This document shows, one piece after another, positions 8,963 through 15,910 of a stretch of DNA of 64,000 nucleotides. Source of the stretch: Chloroflexi bacterium 54-19 (lineage in GTDB: Bacteria > Chloroflexota > Chloroflexia > Chloroheliales > Chloroheliaceae); contig MKTJ01000048.1 of NCBI GenBank assembly GCA_001898225.1, positions 1 through 64,000 on the forward strand. Direction: 5' to 3'. Position 1 is the first letter of the stretch, and each line of letters starts with the position of its first letter. The position numbers were made by a program, and so were the translations under genes. Under the pieces are notes generated by a model. The model saw nothing but the letters and a program-made list of their open reading frames with translations, searched no databases and was not told where the DNA came from.

Positions 8963-9099
8963 TGGCCTCTCCTTTGTTAAATTAACATTCCTGTCGTTAA
9001 ATATAGGAATAAATCAGAATAGGTGCCAGGCTTGAGGAGAAACACTTTCGCTTTTAAGACATTGCGCTGAATTTTGTCCGGGGAAGTATGGGTGGAATC

Positions 9100-9134
9100 A
9101 AAAGGAGGGTAGCTGCAGGGGCCACCCTCCTTTT
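9100..9134 (-). terminator. Terminator of the gene at 9177
   Basis: 11-bp perfect arms (AAAAGGAGGGT / ACCCTCCTTTT) enclose a 13-base loop. It is symmetrical enough to work on both strands and lies between the 3' end of the gene at 9177 and the start region of the hydrolase. Confidence 0.75.
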
Positions 9135-9176
9135 GACGTTATCTAAATGTTACTGGTTGTTGGTTTGGCCTACCGG

Positions 9177-9944
9177 TCAGGCAGCCATTGACAACTCCGC
9201 CGCCCGCACCGGGGCGCTCTCGATTTCAGCCACCAGGTTTAACCGGCGGTAGTATTCGATAGTCGCGGCCCTGCTGCCAACGTTGTGACCGACCTGACGG
9301 CTCAACAACCGGGCAAGCTGCTTGATTTCCCGGATACGCTTCTGCATATCCTCCTGGCCGTGAATCTGGTGCCCGCTCAACCGCGCCACCAGCCGGGTGT
9401 AGCGTTCGCGTTTGCTTCCCTGGTTTTTCTTCGGGAGTTCGAGCGCCATCGCAAAAAGGATGTTTGGCAGGTTGAAACCGGCTTCCAGGAGCTCGCGCCA
9501 CATAGGGGCCAACCGCAAGGCCACCAGGTCAATAAAGCCTAAATACGGCTCGGCCTGGTTACGCATGCGGAACGGCACCTCCGTCACCCGCAAAGCCCAG
9601 CTTTTAAAGAATTCGTGCCCGTGGTCCTGCAACCAGCGCTGGGCCGCTTCTTTCAAACTTATTTCGCAACCTTCCATTTCGGAAAGGAGCGCCTGGGATT
9701 CGTGGAACCGGGCCCACAGGATGCGGGCCAGTTCGTTCGTGTAGTATTTGCCGGTAAGATTATAGACTTTCCGGCGGTACAGCTTGGGGTCTTCTTCTTC
9801 GTTCTCCACGAAAGAGAACTTAAAAACATCTTCAAAGCCAACGTTCCCGTTCGACCCAAATTCGACGTCGTAGATACCCAATCCGATTCTGGTCAGGAAT
9901 TCCTGATCCTGGTAAAGTTCTGATGCGGTAATATCGCCACGCAT
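9177..9944 (-). CDS. Hypothetical protein, helical, no recognised family
   Basis: The protein has 255 residues with no signal peptide or membrane helix. The N-terminal part has short strands (LGIYDVEFGS, VFKFSFVENEEED). From about residue 58 it is strongly helical, with a conserved-looking segment KYYTNELARILWARFHESQ and ending in a basic helix (RIREIKQLARLLSRQVGHNVG). I cannot assign a function. It is transcribed alone, with a clear terminator downstream and a long AT-rich upstream gap. Confidence 0.6.
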   Translation of the reverse strand: MRGDITASELYQDQEFLTRIGLGIYDVEFGSNGNVGFEDVFKFSFVENEEEDPKLYRRKVYNLTGKYYTNELARILWARFHESQALLSEMEGCEISLKEAAQRWLQDHGHEFFKSWALRVTEVPFRMRNQAEPYLGFIDLVALRLAPMWRELLEAGFNLPNILFAMALELPKKNQGSKRERYTRLVARLSGHQIHGQEDMQKRIREIKQLARLLSRQVGHNVGSRAATIEYYRRLNLVAEIESAPVRAAELSMAA

Positions 9945-10321
9945 TTTATATTCCTTACTTCCTGGTTCTAAACCTGCGCCTGGGTTTGAGGGATTTTCTA
10001 TATTAACCCTAGTTCCCCTGACCGCATCCTTGTCGGTCCTACCCCTGTCCCGGCCTCGCTCTGGGTCCGGTGGCTTACAGGCTCCTATACCTCAAATATA
10101 CTCTAATCGTTGTTCGTTACGGCGGCTCTTTTCCGCTTGAGCCGCATACCCCCGATGGTTTACACAATCATTCTACTATAATTTTGTTAAGAACTTGTGT
10201 CTTTTATCACAATTTATATAGGTCTTTAGACCAATATTTTAACCTTTAAAAATAGCTATTTTGCCTAAGAATCAGCCAGTTGTTAATAAGTTGTTAAAGG
10301 GCAAGCTCAAAAATACAAAAA
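9945..10321. other. 377-bp non-coding gap upstream of the 9177 gene
   Basis: It contains a C-rich stretch (about 10010-10090) and then AT-rich sequence. It should hold the promoter of the minus-strand gene ending at 9177. No gene, repeat or clear promoter was recognised. Confidence 0.4.
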
Positions 10322-10361
10322 AAGAAGCCTTACCCCCTGGTAAGAGAGGGTAAAGCTTCTT
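10322..10361 (-). terminator. Terminator of groES-groEL
   Basis: 14-bp arms (AAGAAGCCTTACCC / GGGTAAAGCTTCTT, one mismatch) enclose a 12-base loop. A T-rich stretch follows on the minus strand, 28 bases after the groEL stop. Confidence 0.85.
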
Positions 10362-10389
10362 CGCTCTAAGGGCGACTAATCGGGTTTGA

Positions 10390-12021
10390 TTAGTAGTCCA
10401 TGCCGCCGCCCGGCATCGCGGGAGCAGCGGGCTTGTCTTCCGGCAGGTCGGTGATGAGGGCCTCGGTGGTGAGGATCATACCGGCAATCGAAGCGGCGTT
10501 TTCAAGGGCGCTGCGAGTTACCTTGACCGGGTCAATGATGCCCGACTCGATGGTATCGACGTACTTGCCGCCCAACACATCGTAGCCGTAGTTCTGCTTG
10601 CCTTCCTTCTGGAAGCTCAGCACCTGCTGGATGATGACGCTGCCATCCTGGCCGGCGTTGACCGCAATCTGGCGGATCGGCTCGGTCAGAGCGCGGCGCA
10701 GAATTGCGACACCGGTCGCGATGTCGCCTTCGGCCTTGACATCTTCGAGGGCGGACAGGGCCAGCAGCAGGGAAACCCCACCACCAGGCACGATGCCTTC
10801 TTCGACGGCGGCGCGGGTGGCGCTCAGGGCGTCCTCAACGCGGTGCTTCTTTTCCTTCAGTTCGGTTTCGGTGCTGGCACCGACGCGGATAACCGCCACG
10901 CCACCGGCCAGTTTCGCCAGGCGTTCCTGGAGTTTCTCGCGGTCGAAGTCGCTGGTGGTCTGGTCGATCTGCGCTTTAATCTGGTCCACGCGGGCTTTGA
11001 TGTCACCTTCGTTGCCTTCACCGGCAATAATGGTGGTGTCGTCCTTGGTAGAGATGACGCGCTTGGCCCGGCCCAGGTCCTGCAAGGTCGCGGTTTCGAG
11101 CTTGCGGCCCAGTTCGTCGCTGATAACCTGGCCGCCGGTCAGGATAGCGATGTCCCGCAGCATATCTTTGCGGCGGTCGCCGAAACCGGGGGCTTTAACG
11201 GCCAGCAGGTTGAAGGTGCCACGCATTTTGTTGAGGACCAGGGTCGCCAGGGCTTCGCCGTCGACGTCTTCCGAAATGATGACGAAGTTGCGGTTGCCAG
11301 CGCTCAGGGCCTTTTCCAGGACCGGCAGGATATCGGCGATGGCCGAAATCTTCTTGTCGGTGATGAGCAACAGCGGTTCGTCCAGGACGGCTTCCATGCG
11401 CTCGGTGTTGGTTACGAAGTAGGCGCTGATGTAACCGCGGTCAATCTGCATACCTTCGGTGTACTCGGTCTCGTACTCACGGCCGCGGCTTTCTTCGACG
11501 GTGATAACGCCGTCTTTGCCGACCTTTTCCATAACTTCAGCGATTAATTCGCCGATTTCCGGGTCAGCGGCGGAGATGGTCGCCACCTGGGCAACCTGGG
11601 CGCGATCGGCCACGGGGGTCGCCAGGCTCTTCAGTTTCTCGACCAGGGCACTAACGGCCAGGTCAATACCGCGCTTTAACAGCATCGGGTTGGCCCCGGC
11701 GGCTACGTTGCGCAGACCTTCGTGCACGATGGCCTGGGCCAGCACGGTCGCGGTGGTGGTGCCGTCACCGGCAACATCGTTGGTCTTGGTCGCGGCTTCC
11801 TTCAGAAGCTGAGCGCCCATGTTTTCAAAGGGGTCTTTGAGTTCGATTTCTTTGGCAACGGTTACACCGTCGTGGGTAACGGTCGGCGCGCCGAACTTCT
11901 TGTCCAGGGCGACATTGCGGCCTTTGGGGCCAAGAGTAGTTTTAACGGCATTAGCCAGAATATCCACGCCGCGCTTGAGCGACTGGCGGGCCTCATCGGC
12001 GTTTTGCAACTGTTTAGGCAT
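10390..12021 (-). CDS. groEL: Chaperonin GroEL (60 kDa, Hsp60)
   Basis: This is the full-length 543-residue chaperonin that forms the double-ring folding chamber with GroES. Diagnostic segments are LGPKGRNVALDKKFG, DVAGDGTTTATVLAQA (ATP and Mg site with the catalytic Asp), the apical domain, VEEGIVPGGG, and the flexible C-terminal GGM-type tail (AMPGGGMDY). It is the second gene of a groES-groEL operon, 122 bases after groES, and shares the HrcA/CIRCE control element upstream of groES. Only one groEL copy is present in the window. Confidence 0.98.
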   Translation of the reverse strand: MPKQLQNADEARQSLKRGVDILANAVKTTLGPKGRNVALDKKFGAPTVTHDGVTVAKEIELKDPFENMGAQLLKEAATKTNDVAGDGTTTATVLAQAIVHEGLRNVAAGANPMLLKRGIDLAVSALVEKLKSLATPVADRAQVAQVATISAADPEIGELIAEVMEKVGKDGVITVEESRGREYETEYTEGMQIDRGYISAYFVTNTERMEAVLDEPLLLITDKKISAIADILPVLEKALSAGNRNFVIISEDVDGEALATLVLNKMRGTFNLLAVKAPGFGDRRKDMLRDIAILTGGQVISDELGRKLETATLQDLGRAKRVISTKDDTTIIAGEGNEGDIKARVDQIKAQIDQTTSDFDREKLQERLAKLAGGVAVIRVGASTETELKEKKHRVEDALSATRAAVEEGIVPGGGVSLLLALSALEDVKAEGDIATGVAILRRALTEPIRQIAVNAGQDGSVIIQQVLSFQKEGKQNYGYDVLGGKYVDTIESGIIDPVKVTRSALENAASIAGMILTTEALITDLPEDKPAAPAMPGGGMDY

Positions 12022-12143
12022 TGTCCTATATCTCCTCTATAATCCTGTACTTCTATAAAGAATTTCGAGAGGGTGGAAAGCGGTGGGGAGACCCTCGCTC
12101 CCGGCAAGTTTCTCAACCTTGCCTGTGACAGAATCTTGGGAAA

Positions 12144-12437
12144 TTAGCCCTCGATAACCGCCAGGATGTCTTTCTCGCTGAGGATTAAGTATTCTTCCCC
12201 ATCAATCTTAAATTCCGTGCCCGCGTACTTGGCGTAAAGAACTTTCTGGCCTTCTTTGACTTCCAGCGGCTGCCGCACGCCTTTGTCATCTAATTTGCCG
12301 CCGCCAACCGCTGTAATGGTGCCTTCCTGGGGCTTTTCTTTAGCGGTGTCGGGAAGAAAAATACCGGTTTTGGTTACTTCTTCCTTCGGGGTCGGCTTAA
12401 TCACAACGCGGTCGCCCAACGGTTTAAGACTCGCCAT
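12144..12437 (-). CDS. groES: Co-chaperonin GroES
   Basis: The 97-residue lid protein of GroEL. It has PLGDRVVIKP at the start, a mobile-loop region (EEVTKTGIFLPDTAKEKPQEG) that contacts GroEL, and the C-terminal KYAGTEFKIDGEEYLILSEKDILAV. The AAGGAGG ribosome site is well spaced. It is the first gene of the operon, 107 bases downstream of a perfect CIRCE element. Confidence 0.98.
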   Translation of the reverse strand: MASLKPLGDRVVIKPTPKEEVTKTGIFLPDTAKEKPQEGTITAVGGGKLDDKGVRQPLEVKEGQKVLYAKYAGTEFKIDGEEYLILSEKDILAVIEG

Positions 12438-12544
12438 TTTGCCTTAACCTCCTTAGATACTTGTCTTTGTATAATCAACCCGGTGTGGTATAATTACCGG
12501 GCTTGAGCTTACGTGAAAAATTTATTGCTGGTTTTCGCATATTT

Positions 12545-12571
12545 TTAGCACTCATAACCTCCGAGTGCTAA
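12545..12571 (-). promoter_or_regulatory. CIRCE operator (HrcA binding site)
   Basis: The match to the CIRCE consensus is perfect: TTAGCACTC, 9 bases, GAGTGCTAA. It lies in the leader of groES, just downstream of the -10 box at 12579-12584. By established knowledge of the family, HrcA binds here and blocks groESL transcription until heat stress. hrcA itself is not in the window. Confidence 0.97.
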
Positions 12572-12578
12572 CAAATGT

Positions 12579-12607
12579 ATGTTACTCCAACCCTCTGCCC
12601 CTGTCAA
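12579..12607 (-). promoter_or_regulatory. Housekeeping-sigma promoter of groES-groEL
   Basis: On the minus strand: TTGACA (12602-12607), 17-base spacer, TAACAT (12579-12584). The CIRCE element starts 7 bases further on, covering the expected transcription start. Confidence 0.85.
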
Positions 12608-12838
12608 GTCTCTTTAAGGCTGCAAACGAAATTCTAACAAACTTCTAGTGAGAAGCTGTGCGCCTGCTGGCCTGAGTTTTGCAATAAATTCATTATTTAC
12701 ATTTAAGCGTTCGTTTTAGCGTTTTAGCTTTTAATAAAACGAAACGCCGGGGTCGTTTCTTCCGTAAGGATAAAACCGGAATGTACGAACTCGAAAAGTA
12801 TGAGCCAGAATTGAAAGATAGCCAGTTAAGGAGATAAA

Positions 12839-13162
12839 ATGAGCCAGCAAAATTCAGGCCAACCGGCCTCCACTCAGATTATGGTCGGCGCGGTCGTTGA
12901 GGCGACCGATGGTTTCATTGGTACGGTCGAGGCGGTTGTGAGTGACCCGGCAACGGGCCAGATTTCGCAACTGGTCATTCAAAATGAGTCCGAATCCAAG
13001 CAATTCACAATCTCGGCGGACCTTATCGCCCGGCAAATCGGCAGCCGGATTATTCACCTGAGTATTCCCCGCGACCAGTTGGTAGACCGGGCCGAGGATA
13101 CCGAGTTCGACTCGAATACCGGCAACTTTGGCACACCGATGCAGAATTCGTCCGAAAAATAA
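12839..13162 (+). CDS. PRC-barrel / DUF2171-like small protein
   Basis: A soluble protein of 107 residues. Residues 14-70 read as a PRC-barrel-like beta domain (MVGAVVEATDGFIGTVEAVV, then GQISQLVIQNE and FTISADLI), the arrangement seen in DUF2171 proteins. The C-terminal 35 residues are acidic and polar, probably disordered. The AAGGAG ribosome site has good spacing. PRC-type modules commonly act as small regulatory or stress-related domains, but nothing here fixes the role. The DUF3052-like gene follows after 29 bases and is probably co-transcribed. Confidence 0.75.
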   Translation: MSQQNSGQPASTQIMVGAVVEATDGFIGTVEAVVSDPATGQISQLVIQNESESKQFTISADLIARQIGSRIIHLSIPRDQLVDRAEDTEFDSNTGNFGTPMQNSSEK

Positions 13163-13191
13163 GACTAAATTAGGCCAGGAGATTCTAACCG

Positions 13192-13590
13192 ATGCCTGAA
13201 AGCTCTCTCGTAAAAAAGCTGGTATTAAAGCCTGGCTACCGGGTCTTGCTGCTGAATGCCCCGGCGGGCTACCAGGCTTTACTTGGTGAGCTACCACCGG
13301 GAGTCATCCTCGAAGAAACCCCTTTCGGGCATTACGACCTGGTCCAGGGTTTTGTCAAAAGCAAAGCCGAGGCCGAAACGCTCTGGCCGGGCGCTGTCGA
13401 GGCGGTCAGGCCGGGTGGGGTCTTGTGGATGAGCTATCCCAAGAAGACTTCTTCCATCAAGACCGATATAAACCGCGACTCCGGTTGGGAGAGCTTGAAG
13501 GCGGCGGGGTGGGATACCGTCGCGGCGGTCGCCCTTGACGACACCTGGTCGGCGTTGCGGTTCAGGCCCAAAGACCAGATTGGGAAATAA
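13192..13590 (+). CDS. DUF3052-like protein
   Basis: The protein has 132 residues and is soluble. The pattern LVLKPGYRVLLLNAPAGYQALL at residues 10-31, a middle GHYDLVQGFVKSKAEAE, and VRPGGVLWMSYPKKTS are typical of the DUF3052 family, which has a Rossmann-like half without known catalytic residues. It is the second gene of a short operon with the PRC-barrel protein and ends at a textbook terminator. Function is unknown. Confidence 0.75.
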   Translation: MPESSLVKKLVLKPGYRVLLLNAPAGYQALLGELPPGVILEETPFGHYDLVQGFVKSKAEAETLWPGAVEAVRPGGVLWMSYPKKTSSIKTDINRDSGWESLKAAGWDTVAAVALDDTWSALRFRPKDQIGK

Positions 13591-13611
13591 GGGTTTATAA
13601 ATAAAACCCTG

Positions 13612-13637
13612 GCGGCTGTTCTACAGCCGCTTTTTTT
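13612..13637 (+). terminator. Terminator of the PRC-barrel/DUF3052 operon
   Basis: A perfect 8-bp stem (GCGGCTGT / ACAGCCGC) with a 3-base loop is followed by seven T. It lies 21 bases after the stop codon. Confidence 0.95.
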
Positions 13638-13923
13638 ATTTCTCTTTTACTCCATAGCCAGATTTTCATTTTACATTTTCAGGACTTTAGCTTTAAGCCA
13701 GGAGTTTCAAGTTTACGAGATTCCTCGACTACGCGCCGTGCGACGCGCGCCCAAAGGGTGTGACAAAACACAAGCGAAAGTTTTATTTTGGTCCTGTTAT
13801 TTCGCGATTAGTTATAAACTCTTGAAATTGAGTGAAACATCTTGAAACCGGGCTGTGTCAAAGCAAGTGTAAAGCAAAAAGAGCTTTTAACAGAGAAATT
13901 AAAAAGAAAGAAAGAGAAATAAA

Positions 13924-14205
13924 ATGTACGATAATAATGATTATTCTAACGAAACTTCCCAGGGCCAAAATTCTTACGATTACGCCCGTTACCAGGCCCC
14001 CCGGCAGTCTTACTACCAGCCGCAGTATAACCCCGGTAGGGGCAATTACAGCGATTATGGTTTGCTAAAACTGATTGCCCTTGTGATCCTGGGCGTGATT
14101 GTTGCCAGCATCCTGCTGCACTCCTGGGTGTTCTGGGTGTTGGTTATCCTTGGTATTGTTCTTTACAGCCATCACCGCCGCGAGCGCTTCAACAACCGCT
14201 ACTAA
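13924..14205 (+). CDS. Small membrane protein with Tyr/Asn/Gln-rich N-terminus
   Basis: The protein has 93 residues. The first 45 are low in complexity and rich in Tyr, Asn, Gln and Pro. Then come two closely spaced hydrophobic helices (about 47-66 and 68-81), with a single break at HSW, and a basic end (SHHRRERFNNRY). This predicts a hairpin in the membrane with both ends inside. Start supported by a purine-rich site (GAAAGAAAGAGAAA). No family was recognised. It has its own terminator, so it is probably expressed alone. Confidence 0.6.
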   Translation: MYDNNDYSNETSQGQNSYDYARYQAPRQSYYQPQYNPGRGNYSDYGLLKLIALVILGVIVASILLHSWVFWVLVILGIVLYSHHRRERFNNRY

Positions 14206-14234
14206 TTCCGGGTGTAACTATCGAGACTTCAAGA

Positions 14235-14272
14235 AAAAAGCCAACTTGTCCCAAAAGGCAGGTTGGCTTTTT
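14235..14272 (+). terminator. Terminator of the small membrane protein gene
   Basis: 14-bp arms (AAAAAGCCAACTTG / CAGGTTGGCTTTTT, one wobble) enclose a 10-base loop. It lies between convergent genes and should work in both directions. Confidence 0.9.
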
Positions 14273-14302
14273 GATTCAGGTCGATTTCCGTTTCACAAAA
14301 AT

Positions 14303-15190
14303 CTAGCGGCGGCTGCCTTCGTCGGGCCGTGAGCCGCCTGCCCCGGCGATAATCTCGGCCTGGAAAATTAACTTTTTTTGTTCATCAATCAGTTCGTACG
14401 GAATTTCCACCCCCAGCTCGTTTAAAGCCGGGTTGAGTTTTTCCGCTTCCCGGCAGAACTGCCCAATTACCGCCAGGACGCTGGCCGGGGTAATAACCGC
14501 GCCTAACCTGGGCAAAACGGCATCGAGTTCGGGTTCGAGTTTGCGGTTCTGGTGATATTTTTCAGCTTTAAGATATTCGGGACGGTTGAGGGCGTACCAG
14601 AACCTTGTAAAGGCGTCTTCCAGGAGACCCATTTGCAGGACTGCCAGGCGGGTATGCCCGCGCCCGGCATACTTCACGGCAATCGGGGCCATCGCCCAGA
14701 AAAATTTTGTTGAATGGTTCGCCGCATTCTGGCGTTCTTCTAAAGAAGCGGGGGCGGGTTCCGGCGCGACCCGCAGTCCCACCCGGTCGAAAAGCATTTG
14801 GGAAGCCGCCGGGTAAACTGCCTGCGAAACCGGGCCGATATTCCAATCTACCTCGACGGTATTCGGGTACATCACCAACCAAAAGCGACCACCCGGCATG
14901 CTGTAAGACTCTCCATCCACCCACTGCACCAGCAGCGGTTTCCCGGCGTACTCGAAAAACTCATTTGGGTTTTCGATTATTCCCCGGAAGCTTTCATCTT
15001 TAACCGCCACGTGCAAATCCAGGTCACTCCACTCGTCATTTTCGCCACGCCCGAAAGAGCCGGAAAGCCAGACCGCCTCGACCCGGCTATCCGCTCGTAA
15101 TAATTCGGTTAGTCTTTTCAAAAGAGCGTCCCGGTTCTGCCCCAGGGTTTCGAGGGTTCGGGTTGGTGCACTCCCGGCAGGATTTTTCAT
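14303..15190 (-). CDS. Pol-beta-type nucleotidyltransferase domain protein
   Basis: A 295-residue protein with an N-terminal nucleotidyltransferase fold: GSFGRGENDEWSDLDLHV gives the GS motif and the two Asp of the D-x-D pair, and VEVDWNIGP provides the third carboxylate. The C-terminal half is a helical bundle like those of antibiotic and small-substrate nucleotidyltransferases. The catalytic set looks complete, so it is probably active in moving an NMP to an unknown acceptor. It could be mistaken for an aminoglycoside or lincosamide enzyme, but nothing specific supports resistance. The C-terminal tail (GAGGSRPDEGSRR) is low in complexity. Confidence 0.8.
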   Translation of the reverse strand: MKNPAGSAPTRTLETLGQNRDALLKRLTELLRADSRVEAVWLSGSFGRGENDEWSDLDLHVAVKDESFRGIIENPNEFFEYAGKPLLVQWVDGESYSMPGGRFWLVMYPNTVEVDWNIGPVSQAVYPAASQMLFDRVGLRVAPEPAPASLEERQNAANHSTKFFWAMAPIAVKYAGRGHTRLAVLQMGLLEDAFTRFWYALNRPEYLKAEKYHQNRKLEPELDAVLPRLGAVITPASVLAVIGQFCREAEKLNPALNELGVEIPYELIDEQKKLIFQAEIIAGAGGSRPDEGSRR

Positions 15191-15486
15191 CAGACCTCTC
15201 CCATTTCTATTCTACAAGATTAATTAGCTGGTTATATTATATATTGAGAGAAAAGGGTTGTAAAGAAAACTACATAAATCCTTTACAATTCCGCAAACAC
15301 CTTTTTATAAAATTGTAGATAGTAAATCAGGTAGAAAACACAGAAAAGTGAGGCAAATCACACAAAATATATAAATTACTTCATTCTGCAAAAGGACTTT
15401 TGGCACCATAATTGCATAGTAAAAAGGTGTAGTAAAAAGCCCGCCTGGCGGGGTGAGTTAGTAAAGAAAGTCGTAGCGTTGTTAAG
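15191..15486. other. AT-rich gap with an inverted repeat
   Basis: About 300 bases of AT-rich sequence between divergent genes. The one structured item is a perfect 8-bp inverted repeat (TTGTAAAG / CTTTACAA) at 15258-15265 and 15281-15288. No coding signal was seen. Confidence 0.4.
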
Positions 15487-15627
15487 ATGGAAGTTTTAAT
15501 TGGTTTGATGTTGTTACTGGCGTTTCTGGGCACCTTTGACTTTAGCGCTATGTTCGGCCACAAAGAACCCGCTACACCTGTTGCAAAGATGGAGTCTGAA
15601 CGAGAGACAGTCGGAATCTTTCGCTAA
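15487..15627 (+). CDS. 46-residue single-helix membrane peptide
   Basis: A short open frame, ATG at 15487 to TAA at 15625. Residues 2-17 are a hydrophobic helix (EVLIGLMLLLAFLGTF), followed by a short charged tail that ends in GIFR. No clear Shine-Dalgarno sequence stands in front, only GTTAAG. In favour of a real gene is a hairpin-plus-T terminator 49 bases after the stop, so the stretch looks like its own transcription unit. It could be a small stress or regulatory membrane peptide, but no homologue was recognised. Confidence 0.45.
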   Translation: MEVLIGLMLLLAFLGTFDFSAMFGHKEPATPVAKMESERETVGIFR

Positions 15628-15675
15628 ATCATTTATCTATACAAACGTAGTTTTATCATAGAATATTTATCGCTG

Positions 15676-15706
15676 GCCCTGGTGCAAACCGGGGCTATTT
15701 TCTTTT
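15676..15706 (+). terminator. Terminator after the 46-residue peptide gene
   Basis: An 8-bp stem (GCCCTGGT / ACCGGGGC, one wobble) with a GCAA loop is followed by TATTTTCTTTT. A stable tetraloop plus T run is typical of intrinsic terminators. Confidence 0.75.
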
Positions 15707-15910
15707 ATACCGGAAAATAAGCTGTAATTAAGCGGATTTAACCGCCCGCTAATATTTTGCCTCTCCTGAGATGTCTTCCCAAAAGACAATTCTGCTATAA
15801 TTCATATATTGTTCTAATAAACTTCTTATTTTTGATTGCGTAATATTTTGTGGAATTCGTTAGTAATCATCCAAATATAAAATATTAAATTCTGGAGGGG
15901 TTTGACCTTT

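Noticed and set aside
14303..15190. Nucleotidyltransferase as the toxin of a MenT/AbiE type toxin-antitoxin pair
   Set aside because: No small antitoxin gene is next to it, and the protein is larger and closer to small-substrate nucleotidyltransferases.
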